64,000 bases of DNA, taken from assembly GCA_013396995.1 (NCBI GenBank), contig VWZP01008283.1:677690-741689 (forward strand), in the 5' to 3' direction. Origin of the DNA: Dicaeum eximium (taxonomy: Eukaryota; Chordata; Aves; Passeriformes; Dicaeidae). Made by a program: the position numbers and the translations under genes. Within the stretch, counting starts at the first letter, position 1; each line of letters begins with the position of its first letter. Below are positions 40,301 through 52,300 of this stretch, piece by piece. The notes below the pieces were generated by a model. That model was not told the DNA's origin. It saw nothing but the letters and a program-made list of their open reading frames with translations, and did no database searches.

Positions 40301-43300
40301 CACAGAGCAGGAATTTCAAACTCTCTTGGTGAAAAGCAGTTTAGTGAGGGGGAGAATGACTTTTTACATGGTGGGTAGTGCCAGGACACAGGGAATGGCT
40401 TCCCACTGCCAGAGGGCAGGGAGAGACGGGACACTGAGAAGGAATTGTTCCCTGTGAGGGTGGGCAGGCCCTGGCACAGGTGCCCAGAGCAGCTGTGGCT
40501 GCCCCTGGATCCCTGGCAGTGCCCAAGGCCAGGCTGGACAGGGCTTGGAGCAGCCTGGGAGAGTGGAAGGTGTCCCTGCCCATGGAATGGGTGGAATGGA
40601 ATGATTTTCTGGGTGATGGGCTTTGGGCTGTCTCTGGTTCAGCCTCTGCCTCAATCTTACTGAATGATTTGGCTCTGAAATGTCCACAACATTTTTCACT
40701 CCATGAAGAACCAATGCTCACCCCAGGACCACAGAGGAACGTGATAATAAATGTTTTCATACATACATTTTACAGACACTTACTTCCTTACAGAATTTGG
40801 GTGATGTCCATTCAAGACGTGTTCCCAACAGCTTGAGAGCCACTTCTTACACCCTACAAATTCAATACTTAGGGCTCTGTAATGTTTCATGTGCCTAAGC
40901 TGGGAAGAAACCCATCTGCTGGTTGGGCTGGAGCTGTGCAGGTGGATCCTTCTGCAGGAGTAGCTTCACCTCTTTTTCCTTAATCTTGGAATTCCCTTGG
41001 GAGAGGTGTTATGTGTGCCAGTGCCTCATTTCCTACTTGCTTCACTCCAACAGCCTCGTTGGATTTCAGTCCATGCAGGTTATTTAGCATATAAATTAAC
41101 TCCTGGAATAGCTGCACCAACCTCTCGCCCAGCCTCCCACTTAGAAAAGAAACTCACTCAGTGTTGTGGTGGAAAATGTAATTTATGAGCTAATTCCCCA
41201 CCTGGTGCAGAAAAAGGATCCAGATTTTAGGTGAGTTTTGTTGGACAGGATTTATGTTTTTGGTTGGGGTGGTTTTACCACAGCTTTGGGTTTTCCACCC
41301 CAAACCCCAGCAAGGCAGTGCAAGTTGAATTTTTTTGTTTATTTCCTCATACACCCCTACTTTAACACAGTGGGCTGTGATTTAAAGCTGAACTGCATGG
41401 AATAAGACTCACTTTGACTTTTGAGAACTTTAGGGCATTACAAGACTGAATTGTAAATCAAATTGACTTATAGTCATGTCTGCCTATCACTGTATCATAA
41501 TTCCAGTGGCCCAAAATTTAGCTTTTCCTGCAGAGAATTATTTCATTTTATTACTGTTTCATTTTAATATCTTTTTCAATAAAAAAGGCTAGAATTACAA
41601 CAAGAAGTGTTTCTAAATGGGGATAGAAATAAAGATAATGGCTTTCCAGGATGTTTTGCCAGAATATTTCCACATTGATTTCTTCTGGCTAAAAGAATTT
41701 GCCAATTGAGAGTGTCCAGCCACTGGGGACATGGTCAGTGGTGGCCTTGGCAGTGCTGGGAGAACAGTTGATCTCCATGATCTTAGAGGGATTTTCCACC
41801 CTAAATGATTGCAGGATTCTCTGATCCTATGAATTTTTTTTCTTGCCAGTGAAAAGATACTGCAGTGGAATAAAACATTTCTCACAGAAGATGGTTTAGG
41901 TCTCCTCATAATCCTAATTTAATCTGATTTTAGTATCTGACCAGGCTCCTAAGTGCAACTTTTGTATAAAAGAAATAATTCTGAATTCTTCAGGAGAAAA
42001 AAAATCTGGGCATGGCACAGGGTTTGTTCTGCTCCTTGAAAAGCCATGGCAGGTAAAGCAACTCTGCTTTCAGGAAAATCCATTTAAAACTTGCTTTAAC
42101 AAAAACCTAGACCAGAATATTGAAGGGGCAACATTTGCTGCATTTCTGTCTGATTTTTTTACCCCAACACCTTTAGAAATGGCTTTGAAGGATTTGGATT
42201 TGAGGTGTTTGTGGGATGTGAAGGAACTCTGGGTTTCTTTCCAGCCCTTTTTTCTCCTGGGAATGGGGAACAGCTCTGTAATGTTCCTGCTGGCTTTCAT
42301 TTCCATGCCTTGCAGAGCAGCTGTGTATCTTCATCTTGAGAAAGCTGTGGGTCTAAAACCATTGCTTAATTAAGACTGGAACAGTAAATAAACAAAACTA
42401 TTGCATCTCCCATGTGGAGCAACATCAGGTATGTGAGGAATAGATAACAGTGTTTATATTTTCTAAAACTTGGGTGGTTTTTCCTTTCATCTTCTTGGAT
42501 CCTCCCAGCAGAAAGAAGAGCTCAGAGAAGCAGGAACCCCCAGAAAAGTTTGTACATTTTGTGGGTGGCTGATGGTTTTTTAATCAGTGTAAAAATACCC
42601 CAGCCCTGAGCTATTAACCAGTAATTGGTGACTGCTGTAAACAGCAATTTCACTGTTACACAGGAAAATGTTTGTCCTGCAGTGAGACTTGCTGACAATG
42701 AAATTTGGGCAGCACCCAGATGGCAGAGCCAGTGCTGGATCCCAGCATTCCTGGGCTTTGGAAGCTCAGCTGCCTTCCTGGAGATGCTCAGAGTTGCTGG
42801 GAATGCCAGGGGTCACTTGATTTGAGATATTTTCAGGTTTGTCAGTGGAGGTCACTCAGGGAGCACAGCATGAGTGTCCCTGGGGACCATCCAGTGGGAG
42901 GCAGGGAAAACCAATGTTTAAAGCTTGTTTAGTTTTTAGTGTGATGATCTTGCAAGGGAGCAAGACTTTCAGAAAAGCTTGTGGCACAAAGTGGTGAAAT
43001 GCTGGTGAAATCACCACCATTGCCCTGTTTCCTTCTTATTTAACATTTTACTCTGGCATAATGAAAGCATCAAACCCCAGCTGATTCAGATGGAGTGATG
43101 TTTGAATGAAAGGTTTGTATCTTTATGGAATCACAGAGTCACTGAGGTTGGAAAGGCACTCCCAGATCATAGAGTCCAACCCAGCACTGCCAAGGCCACC
43201 ACTAAACCATGGTTAAATGTGTAGCTGTTCCTGTGTGAGAAGCAGAATAAAGTTCTGCTCCTGAGTGGTATTTTATTTGTATTTTTCCTACAGGTAGGAA

Positions 43301-46300
43301 GCTGTTAACTCTGGTCTACCAACATAATTATTTAGGTAAAAATATAATTTCGGCTTGTAAATAACTTTCAAGTGCAGGCCTGACCTAATGCTCCTGGTAC
43401 TTTTATGGCTTGTCTGCAATGGAATGAAACTCAAAACATTTGTGGTTTGGAACAAACATTTGTTGACTGTTAAGGCTCCTGGGTGTAAACAGGGAGGGGG
43501 AACTCCATTGGATTTGCTGGGTACATTGAATTAAAACCTCTTGTCAAGTACACTCAAGGATTTTGGAGCAGCTTGTTTATTTTAGCTCACAATTTGTACA
43601 AACAAACTACAGCAGAGCAAGGACTAACAGCAACTGCAGATGTTTGTAGCAGCCTGGACCAATGTTTATTGCTGTAGCATAACTCAGCCTAACTGGAAAT
43701 TGCATAACGAGGTAAACAGCAAAACAACTGGGCTGAGCAATTCCTTGGTGGAGGCACGGGGAAGGTGCTCATAAACAGGTGTCAGGATGTGAAGACAAGT
43801 TAGGGGAAAGCCTCTCACTCCACAAGTAAATATATACATTAATATATATATATATTTATATATTCAAGGCCAGGCTGGATGGGGCTTGGAGCACCCTGGG
43901 GTAGCAGAAGGTGTCCCTGCCCATGGCAGGGGGTGGCACTGGGTGATTTTAAGGTCCTTCCAACCCAAAACATTCTGGGATTCTGTGAATAAGTTGCCTT
44001 TGACAAGGTTGTTCTCCCTGCCCTGTGCAGCTTCAAGGTTGTATTTAATGTTTCCTCCTTTTCTCAGCTCTCTGAACTCTATTTGCTGTTAATCATTCAC
44101 CTGGATACCCCTTGTATGAAGAAGTGGCTCAGTGGCTTTGGCTTTTCCCATGGGAAACACCTCTCAAAGTTGTCCCATCCTCCTTTCTCCATCCCTGATT
44201 ACAGGGGAGGCCATGTGCAGGCAGCTGTAGCCATATGAAGATGCATCTAACATCATAAATTTCCCTCTTACAACTGATCTACTCTTTAAAAATCACATTC
44301 CTTCTATGCAGGATTTAAAATAATGGCTCTCAGAAGTGGTTGGATTGAGACAGGCTTAAAGTCACCTTCACAAGTGAGGTGAAAATGGAGACATCTTTAG
44401 GGGTTCAGCTTAATAAAGTTAACAGTCATTTCTTTTCTGATTTATTTTCTTAGTAGAAAGACAGGATTCTCTGATTCTGTAAATGCAGCAGCATGTCAAA
44501 ACCAAGAAAAATACCTGTATCACTGTACACATATTCTTCATTGTCTGCTGTGCTTCAGCCACTACTGGAAAGGGAATTTCCTTCTCATTTTTGCCTGAAC
44601 TCACCTGTTTCTGCAGTTTTTGCTTGGATTCCCAGTGCTGCTGAGTGCTGGTGTATCAAGGATGCTGCAGTGAGGTGCTTCAGATCCCTGTGGGAAGGGC
44701 TGGAAGGGGGAGAAAGGAGATGAAACTTTGCTACTTGCTAAAAATGACCAATGCTGGGAAAGGAAATGTGGGAAGAACTCCAGGGTGGTTCAGTGGGTTT
44801 CTGTTGTTGCCTCCATCAGTGGCTCACAGAAGGATTTTTGGGGAATAATTTGATTTTTGTTCCTGTGGTGAGCAAGGGCAGCAGGAGGGTGTTGAGAGGG
44901 CTGGTCTGGACAAAAGTACCCTCAGTTTTATCCCTGGGTTTGCCCTCCACTTCTTGATGCAAATCTGCTCTTGCTGAAATCCTGAATTTCTTCATGCTGC
45001 TCTTCCCATCCCTCCTGTTTAGACTGTGAACTCATTTGGATCAGGATGGTGCTTTGCCATGAATTTGTTAAATCCTTGGCTCCATCGGCCAGCGAGCGTG
45101 CCAGGATGCTGAAGTGAGCCCAGCTGTCAGAAACCTCCATTTCCATGCTGTTCTGAAGACAAAAACCCTGAAACTGTTTGTTGGAGTGCGATACTTACTT
45201 AATTTGGGGATTATTAGCATATTGTGCTTCCATAACAAATGAGTTTCCTGTGATCTCTGGCACATGCTGGTGGAAAAGAGCCTCGCTTGGGAGTTGGTGG
45301 GTTGGTGTTTGTGTATCCTGTCAGGTTTATTTGTGTTTCACATCCAGCTTGGTCACCACCTGGAGGGGTCTGCGCTATGGATATTCCTAATTTTAAAAAT
45401 CTTGGGAAGCACTGGGTTGTTGGAGTTCGAAGCTACACTGAACTGCTTCAGGGTGTGAATTGGGAGCGAGCATAAACTCAGAGGTGATGTTTTAAAAAAC
45501 ACCAACTGCTGAGACTGGCTGGCCCTCCAGAAAACCATTCCCTGTGTCTTGGCTCCCACCATATTCCTGCAGGCGAGGAGTGGGGCATTTCCACAGGGAG
45601 CACCTGGCTGGTGGGTGGGGCAGGGTGGATCCTGAGGGGCTCTGATCAGTGTGTTTGTGTCCCCAGATCGTCAAGCTGAAGGCGGAGGCGCGGCTGGAGC
45701 TGCTGAAGCAGATCGGGGTGTCGGTGGACACGTGGCTCAAGAGTGCCATGAACCAGGTGATGGAGGAGCTGGAGAACGAGCGCTGGGCCAGCCTGCCCTC
45801 GGTCACCAACAACGGCTCCGCGCACCTGGTACGGCTCTCCCGGGAAAATCCTCTCCCGGGGCCGGGAATCCCGCCAGGGGCTGCTCCTGGCTTTGGACAG
45901 GATACAGAGCAGCTGCTCCAGGGCTGGAGCCCCTCTGCCATGGAGCCAGGCTGGGAGAGCTAGGGGTGCTCACCTGGAGAGGAGAAGGCTCCAGGAGAGC
46001 TGGAGAGGGACTGGGGACAAGGCCTGGAGGGACAGCACACAGGGAATGGCTCCCACTGCCAAAGAGCAGGGCTGGATGGGATATTGGGAAGGAATTCCTG
46101 CCTGGGAATTCCAGCTGTGGCTGCCCCTGGATCCCTGGCAGTGTCCAAGGCCCCTGTTTCTTTGAAGCTTCATTAATAGTTTATAATTATCTTATAGTTA
46201 TCTTAAGATCTTGGACGGTGCAGATCCAAGTGTCAGCCCTCCAAAATCCCACAGGAGTTCCTGTGCTGAGTTCCACTTCAGATGCTCTTTGATCACAATA

Positions 46301-49300
46301 GATGAGGATTTGTTGCATAGCTGTGTTAAACAGTGATTTTATTCCATTTATTTTTGTACTCCACCTCCTTTAACTTCCCTCTGTGCTTGTTGGGCTGCTC
46401 CCAATCCCTCATTCCCAGTCTCCCCAGACGTGGTATGGTTGGCCCTGGAACTCAGCCCCCCTGTGCTGGTCCCAGGCAATGCCACAGCCTGGGAGGTTCA
46501 GCTCTCAGTCTCATTTTCCCCTTTTACACTTACGTAGGCTCCTGTATTTAAAAACGCCTCTGTTGACCTTGGCAGGCCAGGCAGGGACAGCCCAGAGATG
46601 GAATTCTTAGCGCTGGGACCAACATTATGCCAAAATTTAGAGGAATTACTGCAGTTTGTAACAAAGCAGCACTTTCACTCCAGCCTGGAGGGGTGGGCAG
46701 TGTTTAACAGAGCTGGGGAAGGGTCTGGACCCCAGAGGGGCTGAGGGAGCTGGGAAGAGGCTCAGCCTGGAGAAAAGGAGGCTCAGGGGAGACCTTGTGG
46801 CTCTGCACAACTCCTGACAGGAGGGGACAGATGGGGGGATTGGATTCTGTTCCCAGAGAACAGGAACAGATACATTTTTGTATATATATTCTTTTTTTTC
46901 ATAATTTTTTTCATGTTTCTAATCAGCTTTTCTGACCACCTCCCCTGCATGTCTTCCTATGTTTGCTGCATGTCCCACGCCTTTAGTGTCCTTCTGTCCC
47001 ATTCATTGATTCCTTGCTGGTGCCACCTTCCATCCCAGACTCTGCAGAAGGATGAGCTTTTATCAAGCAGACCTCTCAGTTTCCTGTTTTCCCTCTCCAT
47101 GGCTGCTTCCCAAATGATTCCAGCCCAGGAGCTCAGAGCAGACCCCACGCTGAAAATGAAGGCGTGTTCTTCCTCCTCGTGGTAGCAAAGCAGGAGCAGA
47201 TGTTGCCCAGACTTTCTAGACATGATTTGGTGATTTCCATGATGTCCCAGCTGGATCTCAGCCCTGGTTGCGGGGGCCATGCACAGCAAAAGGCAGAGAA
47301 GCAGGAGGGGAAACCTCAAATTTGCCACAATTTGTAGTTGGTTGCTGATCTCCCAAAGCACTGCCCAGCTCTAGGACAATTTTTTGATCATCCCAACATC
47401 CATGAACACACCAAAGGATAGATGGAGGCAAACTGCTCTTGAGTGAGAGTTAGTGAGGAAGAAAAAAAATCACCAGAACTGCAAGGATTTGGTTTGGAAA
47501 TAGTAACATAAAAACGAATTAAATCAGAGCGTGATGAAGCTTTGTGCTCTCCTAGTCCAGGCCTAGAAGAGCAAAGCTGTCAGAGAACTGGTTTAGGGAA
47601 ACTGCACAGGGAATGTGTAGGCTCAGCTTAACCTTTTTTTTGTTCTATCAGTCTCTCACTTTCACAGGGAGCACCAAATTCACTCCCAAATTAATAGGAA
47701 TAAACATGGGGAAGATGCCTCTACATAACAGTGTTGCCTTTGATTCACAGAACTGTTATCACAGAATAATTAATCATTTTTCATATGAGATAAAGTTATT
47801 TATTCGAAACATAACCTGGGCACGAGGCCAAAGCACAGCTCCTGGCAGTCTTACCCAAACTTGTATTTTTCCAGCACATTGACTTTGGGTTTTATTTAAA
47901 CTTTTATAGCAAGTTTTTACAAATCTTCCTGTCTCTTAAGAATTTTTGTAATGAACTGCAGCAAATCTGTTGTGTGGAATACACCAGCTAGAAGGTTGAT
48001 TTGGGGGGTATATTTTTTTTAAACTTCAAATATTTCCTCTGCAGATTTATTTTATAATGCCTGGTCACAGGTACATTAATCTTCCAGTAGCATAAATTCT
48101 CTTTTTTTCCTTAAACTGTTCTTTGTGCCATTGCAATGGCATCTCCAAAGTACTTTAGTCACAGATTATGTGAAAAATGGATTTTATAATTGTTCAGCAG
48201 CTGAGTTGGAGCTTCCATAATCTTGTGCAGTACTTTTTAAAGTCCAGGTGCTTGCGCTTGAACAAAGAAATTCAGCTGAGTTACTTTCAGTAACAGTAAG
48301 TCATAAAAACACACACACTCAAAAATATTAACAAGCTCATTTTTATTGTTATTTCTTCACCAATTTCTAGCTGCTGCTGTAATGCCAACTGCAATTTGTT
48401 TTACCAGGTCAATGCTGATGCAGAAAAGGAAGAAGGTGAGGAGTTTGAAGACAGCATGGATGTTTTTGATGACAGCAGTTCTAGTCCTTCTGGTACTCTC
48501 AGAAATTACCCTCTCACCTGCAAAGTTGTTTACTCCTATAAGGTTAGTGATTTTTTTTAATTTATTTGAAAAATGAATTTTATAAAAACAAATAATAAAT
48601 GTGCCTTTGGGAGATTGAGGTTTGCTTTTCTGATAGGGTGAGGTGCAGGGAGGTTCCACCTGTGCTTCTGAGGGAGAAAGGCTTTTGTGAATGGCAGAAC
48701 CCTCATTGGGACGTTTTAAATTATATTAAAGCTTTCAGTTTTTTAAAAAACATCACTTCTAATAAAAGTCTAGGTGGGAATGTTCTTTGCACTGGCCATG
48801 CCTTGCCCTAAAAGCCACTTTTCTTTTCCCTCCTTCCTGTCCTACATTCCAGGCTTCTCAGCCAGATGAGCTGACCATAGAGGAGCACGAGGTGTTGGAG
48901 GTCATTGAGGATGGAGATATGGAAGACTGGGTAAAGGTATCATTTTCTGAGCTTGTTCCCATGAGCTCCTTTAGGATAGAAGCTGGGATGGGGGGAAAGG
49001 CTGGGATTCTTTCCAGAGCAGCGCTCACAAGCAGAGAACGGCTCCTGTTGTTGGTTCACAGGCACGGAACAAGGTGGGACAGGTGGGATACGTGCCAGAG
49101 AAGTACCTGCAATTCCCAACCTCCAGCAGCCTCCTGAGCATGCTGCAGTCCCTGGCTGCGCTGGACACCCGATCCCACACCTCCAACAACTCCACCGAGG
49201 CTGACCTGCTGCCAGGCAGCCTCAACGGAGACTCCAACGGTAAATTCCGCTTCACAATGAGATAAAATCCTGTTTTAAAATCCAGCCTAAAAATAGGATA

Positions 49301-52300
49301 TCCAGCTGGCTCTTGAAAACACTCCAGGCATAGAGTCTGGGAGATTTTCCCAGATTTCATGGAATCACAGAATCACTGAGGTTGGAAAAGACCTCCAAGA
49401 TAATGAAATCCAACCTTTGACCAAATCCCACCGCGTTGCAAAGTCTGCTCATTTTTTAACGCTTCCAGGCATGGGAACTCCACCATTTCCCAGCCTGTTC
49501 CAATCTTTAATCACTATTCCAGGGAAGAAGTTTTCCCTAACATCCAACCTGAGCCTCTCCTAGTACAATTTGAGGCCATTTCCTCTTGTCTTATCTCTGG
49601 TTTCCTGGGAGAAAAGGCCCCACCTGGCCACAGCCTCCTTTCAGGGAGTTGCAGAGAGAGTCTGACCTGTATCTGAACACAGCTATTCCCAGTAATTATC
49701 TCAGTAATTATCTCTCTCATATTAAATCTGCATAATTCACCTCTTTAGCTCATACAGCTGAGACTAAAATTTAAGAAAACCAGAATAATCTGGCTCAGCA
49801 ATAATAGAATCTTTAAAAGAACTTCAGAATCACCAGCACCAGCTACCAAACTTGGCGTATACTTAAATTTTTCTTGTAGCTCATTGGGTTTTTCCTTTTC
49901 CATTCTGCAGTCTGTTTTGTAAAAGCACTTTATGATTACGAGGGGCAAACAGATGATGAGCTGTCCTTCCCAGAGGGAGCCATCATCCGCATCCTGAACA
50001 AGGAAAACCAGGATGATGATGGTTTTTGGGAAGGAGAATTCAACGGCCGCGTCGGGGTCTTCCCCTCCGTGTTGGTTGAAGAGCTCACAGCCTCAGAGAA
50101 TGGAGAGACTCAGTGGATTGGGGATATCCAGGTATGGAAAGAGGTGTTGGCTTGGTTTATAATTTGGGTGACTTGTAAAGATCTGTCTTTTCTTCAGGGG
50201 GAAAAAAATCAAAACCAGTTTAAGGAAAAAAAAAATCAGAAGCTATTTAAGGAAAAAAAAACCAACCCAAGCTCTCTGTGCTTGCATTTTAGTTTCTTAC
50301 CCAGCCTAATAACTATTAACTGATGTGTTTTTGCAAATTTGTGAATAAAGGCAGATATTTGGATAGAAAGGAATCAAAGGAGAAAATTCACAGTTTACTT
50401 CCTGTCATTAATTTATGAGAGACTGAGATGAAAGACACAACCTGGCAAAAAGAGAATTACAGGCTCTTTCAGCCCTAATTCAGTGTTTTCATACTTAAAT
50501 CTGTCCTGTATCCTCTCAGTTTTGAGGGGCAGGATGCTGCCAAGTTTTGGATTACAGTAATTTTTGGAAAATTGTCCTCATTTCTACAGCATAGTTCTAT
50601 AATCCTTATATCATATTAGAAAATCGGACCTATTCCGATGTGGAGTTTGGAGATAGAAACTGCACTTCCATGTTTTCTACAATGGAATTTTTCAGTATTT
50701 TTACTCCTTGACTTAGGAAGACCATGAAAATGAACATTTAAATGCATTTGGGGGGGGGATAAAGCTCGTGATCCCAACACTGCCGTGTGAATCCCACCTG
50801 GCCGAGCGACCTTTTTGTTTCGAATAACCTTCAGAAAGCCTCTCTGAATTACCTGGGAGAGGCTGATAATTTCTGTTCAGCGGCAACCTGTGATTTAAAA
50901 AAATTGAATCCCTGTCGGATACCTTGGCTTTCCTTCCCAAACTTTCCTGCCAGCTGCTTTTCCTCCGGAGGGAACTTCCCGGAGTAGGGATGGGTTGGAA
51001 AACCGGTGTGTGTGTGTTAAATGTGCCGAGGAGGATTTGCTGCAGCCTCTCCCTCTTTTTGGCACAGGTGTCCCCTACTCCAAAGGCCAACAACTCCCTG
51101 CCACCACTGCCTCTGTACGACCAGCCTCCCACCAGTCCCTATCCCAGCCCAGATAAAAGAGGATCCCAGTTTTTCCCCAGATCTCCGTCGACAAACGGTG
51201 AGAAATTTGCAAACGTTTTGGGGAAAGGCTTCATTTAGAAGCCTTTCAGAGAGGAGCAAACAATTAAAAAAGAGCATTTTTGCAACATAAATTCAGCAAT
51301 ACTGAGGGGCTTCTTTGTAATAGGGTCTTGCTTATTCCCTCAGAAAACAGCTTTGGTTCAGAGTCCCCTGGATTTTCCCAACCTCCACGAATTCCTCCAG
51401 AAAGTTCCTATGGCAAACTGCGGCCTGTAAGTGACCAGCAAATCCTGTGGTTTTTTATTGATAAAATATTTGATAAAATATCATAGAATACTACATTATT
51501 ATATAATTGTTGTATTATAATAATATTATAAATATTATAAAATATTGATACTGATATTCAAAGGGTAACAGCCCCCAAACAGAGCTGAAAAAGAGGTGCC
51601 AGAAGAGGTCAGTCCTATGGTTTATACAGTTCCTGCTTTCCAGCAATTTCTTGCATATTTGGGATTCTATTTATTTCCAACCCCTTTGGTTTGAGGGGTT
51701 TGGATTCACAATTCCTAATGATGAGGATTTTGTGTTGTCTTTGCTGCCTGCAAAAAGGACATTTGCCAGAAGAGGAAGGGAAGAATTAAATCACTTAGAA
51801 CTTGACAAAATCCATCTCCTACAATTAACTTTGAAATCAAGTTTTGGGGTTTTCAAAGCCCTAAACCAAGTCATACTAAAACATAACATTTGTCTTTTCC
51901 TGGCCTTCTCAGTGAATGAGGTTGCAGAAAAAAAAAGCATTTTTGGATATTCAAATAATATTGCAGTAGTACTGGGCAGTTTGGGGCAGGATTGCTCCAC
52001 AGTTCATGTTTTCCAGAGCAAGTCTGGTGTATCCTGAAACTGTGTCCTAAAACCTGTTGGCACTAAAGGTGATGTCTGAAAACAACATCCAATTTTGGGT
52101 GTGTATTGTTGAGGTCAGTGACTGATGAAATATCCGTGAGTCAGTTGCAGCAGAACATCCTGGTAGTTCCCACTCCACAGAAATTCCAGGCAAAAGCACC
52201 GTCAGATTCAGCATGTGGTGAGCCTTTCCCTGGTTTATCCATGGAATAAATGTGGGATTGCACCCTGGAGAGAATCTGTGACAATTCCTAAGGAAAATCC

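Larger units (their letters stand above)
36257..45666 (+). other. FCHSD2: FCHSD2 intron 7 (about 9.4 kb)
   Basis: Intron bounded by GTAAAA and CCCCAG. It holds CR1 fragments at 39288, 39966, 40379, 41697, 43128 and 43866, a (TTTG)n run at 38814-38830 and an AT microsatellite at 43827-43864. The stretches 36257-38800, 40610-41690, 41840-43127 and 43990-45660 contain only ordinary intron sequence. One weak CTCF-like word lies at 42713-42726. Confidence 0.9.
45829..48407 (+). other. FCHSD2: FCHSD2 intron 8 (about 2.6 kb)
   Basis: Intron bounded by GTACGG and TACCAG. The first 75 bases are CpG rich. Two CR1 fragments (45905-46154 and 46680-46868) follow. From 46870 to 48407 I see only AT-rich intron. 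The hydrophobic minus-strand frame near 46957-47361 has no ATG before its hydrophobic stretch. Confidence 0.9.

Noticed and set aside
46957..47361. 134-residue minus-strand frame with a signal-peptide-like hydrophobic stretch (LLLLCLLLCMAPATRA)
   Set aside because: The nominal start is GTG, and the first ATG falls at the end of the hydrophobic stretch, so no normal start gives a signal peptide. No family is recognised and no exon signals are seen.
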